Assembly: GCA_039188505.1 (NCBI GenBank)
Contig: JBCCZC010000118.1
Coordinates: forward strand, 1 to 14,045
Reading direction: 5' to 3'
From: JBCCZC01 sp039188505
GTDB lineage: Bacteria; Pseudomonadota; Gammaproteobacteria; Xanthomonadales; SZUA-38
Length of the DNA stretch: 14,045 nt
How positions within the stretch are numbered: position 1 is the stretch's first letter; each line of letters begins with the position of its first letter. Of this stretch, positions 1 to 8,110 are shown one piece after another. A program made the position numbers and the translations under genes. The notes under the pieces are model-generated. The model searched no databases. It was not told the origin of the DNA and saw only the letters and a program-made list of their open reading frames with translations.

Positions 1-1926
1 GCCAATATCCTCCAGTTCCGGCAGGCCAAGGGCACCGCCGCGGTCGTCGAGCAGGTGGCGCGGAGCGTGTCCGGGTGGTCCGTGGTCGCCGTGGAGTTTT
101 TCCAGCGGCTGGCCACGAGTCAGCACGTGAATCACGTGCGCGGCGACGCGCCCGCGTTCGCTTCCGTTCGCGATTCGACGCGGGCCCGGAACAGCCGTTC
201 ACCGTTCTCGGCCATGGCGCACGCGCCTGCCGCGGGCGTTCCAGCGGGGTGGTCCGGCCGCTATAACATCCCGCACCTGGGCCTTTTCATCTGGCGCAAC
301 GCTGCCGCGCCCGTCTGGCCCATACAGAGCCAGGACGATGGCTATCTCGGAGGCGCAGAGCCGGCGTCGCTCGTGCCCGGGAACGGTCTCCTCACCTTCG
401 ACCCCCTGGGGCGGGACCTGCCGCTGGTCAATCGACCGGCAGCCGACCACGCCGTCGCTGCCCGCGTGGTCCCGCGGATGGTGCCGATGCCGTTGGGTCG
501 TGCCGCGGTCCACGACGCGCTGAATGCGGCCCGGGACCGTGGGGAGACTCCCGAACGGTGGTTTGAGGAGGATCCGCCGTTTCGCGTCCGCCTCGACGGC
601 GGTGAAGTGCCTCCGGCGAGGCTCTTCTGCTGCAACCTCCAACAGACGGACGCCGGCGTCTGGCGCCGCCCGGCCAACGCGGGCGAAGTTCTCGTCGATC
701 CCGAACTCGGCCGGCTGTCCCTGCACCCGATGGACGAGGGAAAGCCGGTGGAGACGGGCTTCGCTTCGATCCAGCATTTCGACATCGGGGGTGGCGCGTA
801 CGATCGGCGCGCGAGCCTGGGGCAGTGGCTGCCGGCGTTCGAACCCGATACCGCAGGCCTGTGGCAGATCGGCGTCAGCAAGCTCGTTGGCTCGGTCACG
901 GACGATCCCCTCAGCGGTGGCCCTGTGGTGGACAACTTCCGCGAAGCCGTCAGGCGCTGGAACGACCAGGCGACCGAGGGCGCCCGGGGCATCATCACCG
1001 TGCTCGACAACGCGACGTACACCGAGGCGCTCAACACCGACGGCCGCCGTATCCTTCTGCCCAAGGGGGCTCGGCTCGCGATCGTCGCCGCCGCATGGCC
1101 CGTCGAGGAGAAAGACGGCGGGCGCCGGGAGCGCCAGGTCGGGCAGCTGGCGCCGATGGACCGGGGGCCGGTTCTGCGCGGCCCGCTGATGGTCGATGCC
1201 GCCGATGCCGGCGACGACGAGGGCGGGACGCTGATCGTGGACGGCCTGGTGCTGGCAGGAAACGTGAGCGCCAGACCCGGCGGCGATCTGCTCGAGCTGG
1301 GACTCTACAACTGCACCGTCGGTGCCGAAGGGCCGCAACTGGAACGTGCCGTCCTGGCCCTTGGCGGCAATGCCAGGATGAGCCTGGTGCTGGACCGCTG
1401 CATCGTCTCCCGGGTTGATCTGCGGGAGGCCGCGGGCGCACTCCGGGTCAGGCGATCGATCATCGGCGAGGACCGCGGCGGCGCCGGAGCGGCCGTCGTG
1501 CTCAGGGCACCGAACATGGACGCAACCGTTGACGGGAGCACCGTGATCGGCGGCGTTTCGTGCCGCAGTCTCCGCGCGTCGAACGGCATCTTCACCCGCA
1601 GGATCGAGGTCAGCCATCGTCAGATCGGCTGTGTCCGGTTTTCCTTCGTGGAGGATGGCGAAGGCCTGCCGCGCCGCTATCGATGCGTTTCCGCAGGGGA
1701 CGAAGCCGCGACACGCCCCGTCTTCGTCTCCACGCGTTTCGAGGACCCGGAGTTCGGTCGCCTCGCGATGGGGTCGCCCCCGGTCATCCTCGAGGGCGCC
1801 GAAGACGGCATGGAGATGGGCGTGGGCCATGCGAACCGCGACCCCGCGCGGCGCGCGAATATCCGCGACGCAGTTGAAGAATTTGCCCCGGTCGGACTGG
1901 TGCCGGGGCTGATCTACATGACATAG
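1..1926 (+). CDS. Phage-tail/eCIS-associated beta-helix protein, 5' end cut by window edge
   Basis: The reading frame is open from base 1 (first visible residues ANILQFRQAKGTAAVVEQVA), so the gene starts left of the window; the GTG at 55 is internal. 641 residues are visible. The N-terminal motif QAKGTAAVVEQVARSVSGW, followed by VEFFQRLATSQHVNHVR, resembles a family I recall beside contractile tail-like (eCIS) baseplate genes. Next come GRYNIPHLGLFIWR (about visible residue 86) and a LVDPELGRLSLHP segment. The C-terminal half is rich in short beta/turn segments with asparagine and valine ladders, as in a right-handed beta-helix (about 340-530). The end, with CVRFSFVEDGEGLPRRYRC and EDGMEMGVGHANR, fits the same family. 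There is no signal peptide in the visible part. It probably forms part of, or decorates, a tail-like particle; the exact role is inferred. It lies 10 bases upstream of the next gene, whose Shine-Dalgarno overlaps its TAG stop, so co-translation is likely. Confidence 0.8.
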   Translation, partial: ANILQFRQAKGTAAVVEQVARSVSGWSVVAVEFFQRLATSQHVNHVRGDAPAFASVRDSTRARNSRSPFSAMAHAPAAGVPAGWSGRYNIPHLGLFIWRNAAAPVWPIQSQDDGYLGGAEPASLVPGNGLLTFDPLGRDLPLVNRPAADHAVAARVVPRMVPMPLGRAAVHDALNAARDRGETPERWFEEDPPFRVRLDGGEVPPARLFCCNLQQTDAGVWRRPANAGEVLVDPELGRLSLHPMDEGKPVETGFASIQHFDIGGGAYDRRASLGQWLPAFEPDTAGLWQIGVSKLVGSVTDDPLSGGPVVDNFREAVRRWNDQATEGARGIITVLDNATYTEALNTDGRRILLPKGARLAIVAAAWPVEEKDGGRRERQVGQLAPMDRGPVLRGPLMVDAADAGDDEGGTLIVDGLVLAGNVSARPGGDLLELGLYNCTVGAEGPQLERAVLALGGNARMSLVLDRCIVSRVDLREAAGALRVRRSIIGEDRGGAGAAVVLRAPNMDATVDGSTVIGGVSCRSLRASNGIFTRRIEVSHRQIGCVRFSFVEDGEGLPRRYRCVSAGDEAATRPVFVSTRFEDPEFGRLAMGSPPVILEGAEDGMEMGVGHANRDPARRANIRDAVEEFAPVGLVPGLIYMT

Positions 1927-1930
1927 GAGG
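1925..1930 (+). promoter_or_regulatory. Shine-Dalgarno overlapping upstream stop codon
   Basis: AGGAGG is a perfect Shine-Dalgarno six bases before the ATG at 1937. Its first two bases are the last two bases of the TAG stop (1924-1926) of the upstream gene. This fixes the downstream start and suggests translational coupling of the two tail-like genes. Confidence 0.85.
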
Positions 1931-1936
1931 TCGGCG

Positions 1937-4900
1937 ATGGCTGGCGATTATTCCAGAAGGACCTTTGATGGCTCAAAGGATTTCAGCCTGGTTCGAATGC
2001 AGCAAGGTCGGTTGTTCTCCGACGCCGATTGGAACGAGCAGGGAGACATCCTCCGCGCTTCCGATCGTGATACCTCGGCGGACCTGGTGGGCCACGCCGG
2101 CTTTCCGGAAGGGAACGCGGGATTCGGGCTCCTGCCCGACGGCGTGACCGGAGAAATCCTCATCCTGCCCGGCGTCGGCCACGTCGCCGGCGTCCGCCAC
2201 GTGGTTCGACCGGCCGCAGTCCTGAACGTTGCCCGCGTTTCGGGGAGCGGGCTCGCCACGGTCTGGCGGATCGAAGCGGGCCCGGTGCTCGAGGATGGGG
2301 ACGTGGTATCCGCTACGGCGGACGGTGCCTCGGGCTTCGTCACCGTGAACGGTGTCGCCGTCGACGCCCAGGACGGGACGCGAACCTTCCGTACCGCACC
2401 AGCGATCGATCCGGCGCAGACCCGTCTGTTCAGGCCCACGATGTTCACTCGCCAGCCCTACGGTCGCGGCGAGGCGCTGCCATCGGCGGCTGGCAACTAT
2501 CTGGCGATACTGAAATCGACGGAGATCAGCGTCTCCGCGGTCGATGACTCCGAGATTCGCGAAGCTGCCTTCGATGGGCCCGATACGGCCGTGCGGGATC
2601 GGACGATCTGGCAGGTCGCCTTGGTCTCCGAGGGAGACCTTCTCGGGCTGGGCTATGCGGCATCGGACCTGACCTGTCCGGCCCTCGCCAGCGGCCTCGA
2701 CCCGGTCACCGGCGCAACCGACGCCGGCGAACTCCTGGCGCGCGCGGAGCTCTCGGATCTCAGCGCCGGCCCCTGCACGCTGCCCCCGGCGGCCGGCTAT
2801 CGCAGCCTCGACAATCTGCTCTACCGGGTCGAGATCCACACCGGCGGCGACGAGAACGCCGCGACCTGGAAGTGGTCACGGGAAAACGCCATCCACCGGA
2901 CGCGCTATCGCACGATCGAGGCTGGAAAGCTGCTCGTTGACAGCGTCGGCCAGGACGAGATGACGGCCCTGAAGGAAGGCGACTGGATCGAGATCAAGGA
3001 CCAGGAATCGATCAATGGTCAGGCGCCGGGGTTTTTCGCGCTCATCGACGACGTCGACGGGCAGCGCATCCTCCTCAAGGAGATCCTCGATCCTCAGACC
3101 CTGATGCCGCTGATCGCCGCGAGCCAGCCGGACGTCGACAAGCTGCCGCGCGCCGCGTTCGTCACCCGCTGGGAAGGGGGCAGGCCGACCGCGGTCGACG
3201 CGGGTGTCGGCAGCTGGGTCGATCTCGAGAATGGCGTCCAGGTGTCCTTCGAGGCAGGCTTCTTCCAGTCGTCAGACCACTGGACGATTCCGGCGCGCGC
3301 CGTGTCCGGCGATGTCGAGTGGCCCCGGAGTCCAGTGACCGGTGAGCCCGTCGCGAAGCCTGCCGAGGGTCCGCGCCGGGACTACGCCGCGTTGGGCTGG
3401 CTTGCCCGCGATGCGGGCGGACTCTGGACGATCACCGAGGACTGCCGGCCGATCTTTCCGGTCGCGACGAAGGCGAAGCGGTTCGTCTACGCGGGCGGCG
3501 ACGGTCAGGAAGCCACTCCCGATCCGCTGGCGCCGGCGACTCGCGTACCGCTGCCCGCCAGGCTGTCCGTCGCGGTGCTGCGCGGGCACGACCCGATAGC
3601 CGGGGAAACCGTGCGCTTCGAAATCATCGACGGCGACGGCCGCCTCGGGAACGGTCAATTTTCCGAAGTGGTCGAGACCGACGCTTCGGGCATAGCCGCC
3701 GTTGCCTGGAGTCTGGACGGGGCGACCCGGCTGCAGCGCGTCATGGCGCAGCGCCTCGATGCGGCCGAAGACCCGACCCACCATGCGATTACCTTCAACG
3801 CGACGCTGTCGCGCGCCGCGGAAACCAGCTATGACTCCTCCGGTTCGGTGCCGCTGGCGGGAACGAGAACGGTGCAGGAGGCGCTCGACGCGCTGGCCGC
3901 GCTCCAGCAGATCGGCTGCACGACCTACATCGTCCGGGACGATCAGGACTGGGTTGCCGTGCTCGAGGGGCTGAAGCCGAAGGAAAACGCCTCGATCTGC
4001 TTCGCACGCGGGGTCTATCAGACCTCGCGCACGGTCCGACTGAAGGGCCTCGGCCACGTCCGGCTCTCCGGTGCCGGGCCCACAACGGTCCAGCTCATCG
4101 CCAATCGTGTGGAGGCCGCGCTCGCTTTCGTGGACTGTGAGAGCGTGACTGTCCACGGGCTGGAAATCGCGGCGCCCGACGGCAATAGCGTGATGCCGGA
4201 CGAGGCGGACACGCACCGGCTCGGGGCCCTGGACATCGGGCTCTGTCCAGAGGTGACAGTCACCGGGTGCCTGCTGCGCTGCGGCGGCGGAACATCACCG
4301 CGTCGGAGTTGCCTCTCCATTCGAGGTTGGAGCGACACGCTCGGCGCCTTTCGGGCAACCCGAGCCGTTGAGGTCAGCGGAAATCGTTTCGTCGTCGGCA
4401 ATCTGCAGGAAGCCGTCATCGTGACCGACGCGATCGACGTCGACATCGTCGATAATCGCTTTGCCGTACGTCCGCGCACGACGAGCGCCATCAATTTCGA
4501 TGATTTCCTGATCGACAAGGGATGGCTCGGGCGGATATCGCGTGACCTCGTGACACGCCCCGTCAAGGGCACGATCAGCAAACCCGGGGGCGACTTGCGG
4601 GAGATCGCCGGGAGCCGATGGCGGATGTCGTTCGAGAGCCCGGTCTCCCAGCGGGACTGGGACGAATTGGTCGCGGGCAGTCCGCCGACCGAAGCCGACG
4701 TGGCGAGCAAGGGTGCGTTCGAACGTTATGCGTCGTCGCTGATCGAAAGAGTGTCGCAGAGCCCCCGGACCATGCCGGCGTTTGACGCGCAGCTGAACCG
4801 AATTCGGACCCGCTTCGGTCCAGGAGCCCAGCGCTTTGATCAGCCCGAGGTTGCCCGGGCGCTGCTCATCTCGAGCGAACCTTCGGTACAACGCTTCGAC

Positions 4901-5680
4901 TCCGGCGCCGACACGCTGCGAAAGGTGGTCATCGAGGCTAACGGGCAGGTCGTCTCCTTCGACTCTCCCTTCAGCCAGGCGGACTGGAATCGCATCATCA
5001 CCGCCAACCCGAAGGCCGCTCAGGTGACCAACGCCGACGAGTTGCTCGGCCTCAGCCATGCGGCTGCACGGGAGGTGCTGGTCGATCCGCGGCTACGACG
5101 ACGACTGGGCTCCGTCAACAACTGGGTCGACCGGCTGCGGATCAACGGTGTCAGCCTGGGCATGCAGGCGATCGTTTGCGCAGGTCGTCAGCTCGACAAC
5201 GTTCGAATCCGCGGAAACGTGATTCGCGACTTCCACGTGGGTATTCGCGTCGCGCCGAGCCACAGGAGGAAGCAGGGCGTTCGGGCACGTAGCGTCCTCA
5301 TCGATGACAACGTCCTCGAGCTGCTGGCCGAGAACGCGGACGCCTACGCCGCCTACGGCATGATGATCGGAAACGTCGATACGGCGCGCATCCGCGGCAA
5401 CGACCTCCGCCTTTCGGACAAGCCGAACTTCCGGCGCTACTACCGGCAGGGAATCCGCATCTGGGGCGTCATCGGGCATCAGGTCCTGGTTGCGGAGAAC
5501 CGGATCGAGATGGCGACGATGGGCATTCGATTGAACTCGGTCGACAACTTCGGTGACCACGATCGCCATCACTGGGTATTCCGCGAGAATCTCGTTCGTG
5601 GGCCGACGGGCACGCTCGGGCACCACGTTACTCCGTCATGGACACTCATCGATCACCACAACCTGGTCCGCGACCTGTGA
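1937..5680 (+). CDS. DUF6519-type tail-like protein with Ig-like domain and right-handed beta-helix
   Basis: 1247 residues. The N-terminus (MAGDYSRRTFDGSKDFSLVR, then MQQGRLFSDADWNEQ) is the hallmark opening of DUF6519 proteins, as is WKWSREN at 311-317 followed by a GDWIEIKD segment. This region runs to about 510 and ends in DCRPIFPVA. Residues about 535-625 look like an invasin-type (Big_1-like) Ig domain, with GETVRFEIIDGDGRLGNG and TDASGIAAVAWSLDG. From about 640 a right-handed beta-helix begins (TVQEALDAL, then LKGLGHVRLSGAGPTTVQL) and resumes from about 1067 to the C-terminus with repeated RIRGN and VAENRIE rungs. Between these lies an insertion holding two copies of an SFxSPxSQxDW module (898-908 and 1007-1017). 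No signal peptide or membrane segment is visible, which fits assembly in the cytoplasm. Related proteins occur next to phage-tail-like or eCIS clusters. A surface-binding or fibre role is inferred; a polysaccharide lyase is an alternative. Confidence 0.8.
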   Translation: MAGDYSRRTFDGSKDFSLVRMQQGRLFSDADWNEQGDILRASDRDTSADLVGHAGFPEGNAGFGLLPDGVTGEILILPGVGHVAGVRHVVRPAAVLNVARVSGSGLATVWRIEAGPVLEDGDVVSATADGASGFVTVNGVAVDAQDGTRTFRTAPAIDPAQTRLFRPTMFTRQPYGRGEALPSAAGNYLAILKSTEISVSAVDDSEIREAAFDGPDTAVRDRTIWQVALVSEGDLLGLGYAASDLTCPALASGLDPVTGATDAGELLARAELSDLSAGPCTLPPAAGYRSLDNLLYRVEIHTGGDENAATWKWSRENAIHRTRYRTIEAGKLLVDSVGQDEMTALKEGDWIEIKDQESINGQAPGFFALIDDVDGQRILLKEILDPQTLMPLIAASQPDVDKLPRAAFVTRWEGGRPTAVDAGVGSWVDLENGVQVSFEAGFFQSSDHWTIPARAVSGDVEWPRSPVTGEPVAKPAEGPRRDYAALGWLARDAGGLWTITEDCRPIFPVATKAKRFVYAGGDGQEATPDPLAPATRVPLPARLSVAVLRGHDPIAGETVRFEIIDGDGRLGNGQFSEVVETDASGIAAVAWSLDGATRLQRVMAQRLDAAEDPTHHAITFNATLSRAAETSYDSSGSVPLAGTRTVQEALDALAALQQIGCTTYIVRDDQDWVAVLEGLKPKENASICFARGVYQTSRTVRLKGLGHVRLSGAGPTTVQLIANRVEAALAFVDCESVTVHGLEIAAPDGNSVMPDEADTHRLGALDIGLCPEVTVTGCLLRCGGGTSPRRSCLSIRGWSDTLGAFRATRAVEVSGNRFVVGNLQEAVIVTDAIDVDIVDNRFAVRPRTTSAINFDDFLIDKGWLGRISRDLVTRPVKGTISKPGGDLREIAGSRWRMSFESPVSQRDWDELVAGSPPTEADVASKGAFERYASSLIERVSQSPRTMPAFDAQLNRIRTRFGPGAQRFDQPEVARALLISSEPSVQRFDSGADTLRKVVIEANGQVVSFDSPFSQADWNRIITANPKAAQVTNADELLGLSHAAAREVLVDPRLRRRLGSVNNWVDRLRINGVSLGMQAIVCAGRQLDNVRIRGNVIRDFHVGIRVAPSHRRKQGVRARSVLIDDNVLELLAENADAYAAYGMMIGNVDTARIRGNDLRLSDKPNFRRYYRQGIRIWGVIGHQVLVAENRIEMATMGIRLNSVDNFGDHDRHHWVFRENLVRGPTGTLGHHVTPSWTLIDHHNLVRDL
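4628..4750 (+). repeat. Internal protein module, copy A
   Basis: First copy of a repeated protein module inside the beta-helix of the DUF6519-type protein. It begins with SFESPVSQRDWDELVAGSP (residue 898 onward) and continues with an alanine-rich, probably helical stretch. It matches copy B at S-F-x-S-P-x-S-Q-x-D-W, offset by 109 residues. The right boundary is approximate. Confidence 0.65.
4955..5101 (+). repeat. Internal protein module, copy B
   Basis: Second copy of the module, beginning SFDSPFSQADWNRIITANP (residue 1007 onward) and followed by a probable helix around SHAAAREVL. The DNA has diverged from copy A much more than the motif residues, so the duplication is not recent. The right boundary is approximate. 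Confidence 0.65.
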
Positions 5681-5720
5681 TCGCTGCCACCAGCGCTTTA
5701 AACGTGCTAGCCTTGGAGGC

Positions 5721-5772
5721 CTGACAGTAATGGCAGTTGTGGTGCCACCGGGTTCGAGTCCCTGTCAGATCA
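5721..5772 (+). other. tRNA 3'-end-like structure (possible tRNA remnant)
   Basis: The arms CTGACAG (5721-5727) and CTGTCAG (5762-5768) are perfectly complementary. They enclose a hairpin TGGCA/TGCCA (5731-5735 with 5743-5747), which would fit a long variable arm. Next comes CCGGG-TTCGAGT-CCCTG (5748-5764), which carries the invariant T-arm bases GG-TTCRA-N-Y-C, with one mismatch in the 5-bp stem. I cannot find a matching D-arm or a full acceptor stem upstream, and no CCA follows. This is therefore not a complete tRNA. It may be a remnant of a Ser/Leu-type tRNA, an attachment site, or chance. Confidence 0.35.
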
Positions 5773-5792
5773 TGCGAAGCGGAGCGGCACAG

Positions 5793-5827
5793 TCCGGTCC
5801 GTTTCCCTTTTTCAGGGCCCGGATTTT
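5793..5827 (+). terminator. Candidate intrinsic terminator for the tail-like operon
   Basis: The outer stem TCCGG (5793-5797) pairs with CCGGA (5819-5823). It encloses an inner CCCT/AGGG stem (5805-5808 with 5814-5817) with loop TTTTC, and TTTT follows directly (5824-5827). The 7-base bulge on the left side and the short U tract make it moderate rather than strong. It lies about 110 bases after the 1247-residue gene. Confidence 0.35.
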
Positions 5828-6061
5828 CCAGAGATGTCGGTTGGGGCTTCCTGGAGCGGAATGTGGGTGCCGGCAATGCTGGCGATCACGACCTTCTCGG
5901 TTCATGCCCATGTTCAGGCGCTGCCCCCTTTCGAGTCGCTAGTCGCTTCCCCTTTGCTCCCTGCCGGCCTGTGGGGTCGCGGATATGGCGCATGCCGCCC
6001 CCTGTTCACTCGCTTCCCGAGCGAGTCGCCTCGTTTCGGGCCCGCGCGCGCCACGGCCACG

Positions 6062-6089
6062 AGATAGAAACGGGGCGCCGAAGCGCCCC
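6062..6089 (-). terminator. Intrinsic terminator of aceA
   Basis: Read on the minus strand, a perfect 7-bp stem GGGGCGC-TTCG-GCGCCCC (6072-6089) has the very stable UUCG tetraloop and is followed by a T-rich tail, GTTTCTATC. It lies 28 bases beyond the aceA stop codon and is the clearest terminator in the window. Confidence 0.85.
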
Positions 6090-6116
6090 CTTCTCCGTTG
6101 CAAGCTGGACTCGATG

Positions 6117-7712
6117 TCAGCCGAACTGGTTCATCGTGTTGTCCTTGCCGCCGGCCTTCAGGGCCGCGTCGCCGGAGAAATACTCCTTGTGATCGTCGCC
6201 CATGTCGGAGCCCGCCATGTTCTGGTGCTTCACGCAGGCGATGCCCTGGCGGATTTCCTTCCGCTGGACGTTCTCGACGTAGCCGAGCATGCCGGCATCA
6301 CCGAAGTATTCCTTGGCCAGGTTGTCGGTCGACAGTGCGGCCGTGTGGTAAGTCGGCAGCGTGATCAGGTGATGGAAAATGCCGGCCTCGCGGGCCGCGT
6401 CCGTCTGGAAGGTGCGAATCTTCGCATCCGCCTCTGCAGCCAGTTCGGTCTCGTCATACTCGGCGCTCATGAGGTTGGCGCGGTCGTAGGCGGAGACGTC
6501 CTTGCCGGCTTCCGTCCAGGCGTCGAAGACCTGCTGGCGGAAGTTGAGCGTCCAGTTGAAGGACGGACTGTTGTTGTAGACCAGCTTCGCGTTCGGCACC
6601 GTCTCGCGGATCCGGTTCACCATGGCGGCGATCTGTCCGACGTGCGGCTTCTCGGTCTCGATCCAGAGCAGATCAGCGCCGTTCTGCAGTGAGGTGATGC
6701 AGTCCAGGATCACGCGATCCTCGCCCGTGCCCTTGCGGAACTGGAAGAGGTTCGACGGGAGGCGCTTGGGCTTGAGCAGCTTGCCGTTGGCCTTCACCAA
6801 CACGTCGCCGTTCTGGATATCATCCGCTGACTCGATGTAGTCGCCGTCGAGGAACGAGTTGTACTGGTCGCCGAGGTCACCCGGCTCGTGAGTCACGGCG
6901 ATCTGTTTGGTCAGGCCGGCGCCCAGGGAGTCGGTGCGGGCGACGATGACGCCGTCGTCGACGCCCAGCTCGAGAAATGCATACCGGACCGCGCGGATCT
7001 TCGCGAGGAAGTCCTCGTGGGGCACGGTGACCTTACCGTCCTGGTGGCCGCACTGTTTCTCGTCGCTGACCTGGTTTTCGATCTGGATGCAGCAGGCACC
7101 CGCTTCGATCATCTGCTTGGCCAGCAGATAGGTGGCCTCGGCGTTACCGAAGCCGGCATCGATGTCGGCGATGATCGGCACGACATGGGTCTGGAAGTTG
7201 TCGATCTGGCCCAGGATGCGCTGCTCGGTGACGGAATCACCGGCCTCGCGGGCGTCGTCGAGGGCGCGGAAGAGGCCGCCCAGCTCGCGCGCGTCGGCCT
7301 GGCGCAGGAAGGTGTAGAGCTCTTCGATGAGGCCGGAGACCGACGTCTTCTCGTGCATCGACTGGTCGGGCAGGGGCCCGAACTCCGAACGCAGTGCCGC
7401 GACCATCCAGCCGGACAGGTACAGGTACTTGCGCTCGGTGGAGTCGAAGTGCTTCTTGATGGAGATCATCTTCTGCTGGCCGATGAAGCCGTGCCAGCAG
7501 CCGAGGGACTGGGTGTACTGCGCCGTGTCGGCGTCGTAGGCCGCCATGTCCTTGCGCATGATTCCCGCGGTGTACTTCGCGATGTCCAGACCGGTCTTGA
7601 AGCGGTTCTGCATCCGCATGCGCGCGGCGTACTCCGGACTGATGTCTTGCCAGCCTTGGCCGGCTTGCTCGACGACAGCCGCCAGGTTGTTGATTTCAGA
7701 CTTGTATGACAT
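6117..7712 (-). CDS. aceA: Isocitrate lyase (long, 531-residue form)
   Basis: This enzyme cleaves isocitrate to glyoxylate and succinate, the first step of the glyoxylate shunt, in the cytoplasm; it allows growth on acetate and fatty acids. The 531-residue length matches the Pseudomonas-type long form rather than the shorter E. coli type (about 434). Visible family landmarks are SLGCWHGFIGQQ (69-80), SGWMVAALRS (100-109) and the metal-site segment ADIDAGFGNAEATYLLAK (182-199). The active-site loop is EKQCGHQDGKV with catalytic Cys221-Gly-His, and the substrate loop NNSPSFNWT lies at 380-388. No key residue is missing. The start is supported by GAGGGA nine bases upstream on the minus strand (7721-7726). 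A strong intrinsic terminator follows. No malate synthase or isocitrate dehydrogenase kinase gene is adjacent, so it appears to be monocistronic. Confidence 0.98.
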   Translation of the reverse strand: MSYKSEINNLAAVVEQAGQGWQDISPEYAARMRMQNRFKTGLDIAKYTAGIMRKDMAAYDADTAQYTQSLGCWHGFIGQQKMISIKKHFDSTERKYLYLSGWMVAALRSEFGPLPDQSMHEKTSVSGLIEELYTFLRQADARELGGLFRALDDAREAGDSVTEQRILGQIDNFQTHVVPIIADIDAGFGNAEATYLLAKQMIEAGACCIQIENQVSDEKQCGHQDGKVTVPHEDFLAKIRAVRYAFLELGVDDGVIVARTDSLGAGLTKQIAVTHEPGDLGDQYNSFLDGDYIESADDIQNGDVLVKANGKLLKPKRLPSNLFQFRKGTGEDRVILDCITSLQNGADLLWIETEKPHVGQIAAMVNRIRETVPNAKLVYNNSPSFNWTLNFRQQVFDAWTEAGKDVSAYDRANLMSAEYDETELAAEADAKIRTFQTDAAREAGIFHHLITLPTYHTAALSTDNLAKEYFGDAGMLGYVENVQRKEIRQGIACVKHQNMAGSDMGDDHKEYFSGDAALKAGGKDNTMNQFG

Positions 7713-7779
7713 GGCTATGATCCCTCGGTGCGAAATTGGCGGCCCGGCGGGCCGATTCGATAATTCCTGTCCCTCGCCT

Positions 7780-7807
7780 CGGATATCTATGGCAGCAACC
7801 GTGTCAA
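7780..7807 (-). promoter_or_regulatory. Candidate sigma-70 promoter of aceA
   Basis: On the minus strand a perfect -35 TTGACA (7807-7802) is followed after 16 bases by TATCCG (7785-7780), a weak -10. A start from here would give a leader of about 60 bases. That leader contains a GGCCC/GGGCC hairpin (7741-7753). The -35 is convincing; the -10 is not. Confidence 0.35.
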
Positions 7808-8097
7808 ATCGGGGTCAGTCCGATCCACCGCCGCGCGGCCTGATCATGGCCGAGGTCGTCGCTGGCGACGCTGCGTGCAGCTCGCCGGTGTTCCGTCCCG
7901 CTTCCCCCCGGGCCATGGCGTGGCGCCGAGGAGGTTCGCGCGGAACGGTCCTTCAATCGTCCCAGCTTCGCACGGACCCGCCCGATTCTCGTTGATCAGG
8001 GGCCATTCCTGGCGCCTCGATCCTTCTGACTCCGGGCCGAAGCGATCACGCCGCCGCCAGTCCTTGCGAACCGTGCTGGGGGAACCGTTGCCGGGGT

Positions 8098-8110
8098 CCA
8101 AGGACCTTGG
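8098..8110. promoter_or_regulatory. 13-base perfect dyad, possible operator
   Basis: CCAAGG-A-CCTTGG is a perfect inverted repeat with a one-base centre. An overlapping alternative, GGTCC-AA-GGACC, lies at 8095-8106. It sits about 290 bases upstream of the candidate aceA promoter, so direct control of aceA is uncertain. The one-base loop argues for a protein-binding site rather than an RNA hairpin. Confidence 0.25.

Larger units (their letters stand above)
5681..6061. other. Non-coding interval between tail-like genes and aceA
   Basis: This stretch separates a + strand operon end from the convergent aceA. I see no convincing gene. It holds a tRNA 3'-end-like structure (5721-5772), a candidate + strand terminator (5793-5827) and a 7-bp hairpin with arms ACTCGCT (6008-6014) and AGCGAGT (6020-6026), loop TCCCG. 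That last hairpin is followed by CGCCTCGTTTC, a poor U tract, so its role is unclear. Confidence 0.6.

Noticed and set aside
199..1830. Long open frame (543 codons) on the minus strand opposite the first gene
   Set aside because: Composition is typical of the antisense of a GC-rich gene, it has no recognisable domain, and the + strand frame carries clear family motifs.
5721..5772. Complete tRNA gene
   Set aside because: A T-arm and a variable-arm-like hairpin exist, but no D-arm, no 7-bp acceptor stem in tRNA register and no CCA end. Kept only as a tRNA-like remnant.
5834..6067. 77-codon + strand frame beginning with a signal-peptide-like stretch (MLAITTFSVHA)
   Set aside because: No Shine-Dalgarno at proper spacing, no family resemblance, and it runs into the aceA terminator region. 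The hydrophobic start could be chance.
5985..7709. Open frames of 235 and 273 codons on the + strand opposite aceA
   Set aside because: aceA is unambiguous over its full length; these frames mirror it and show no domain or ribosome-binding site.
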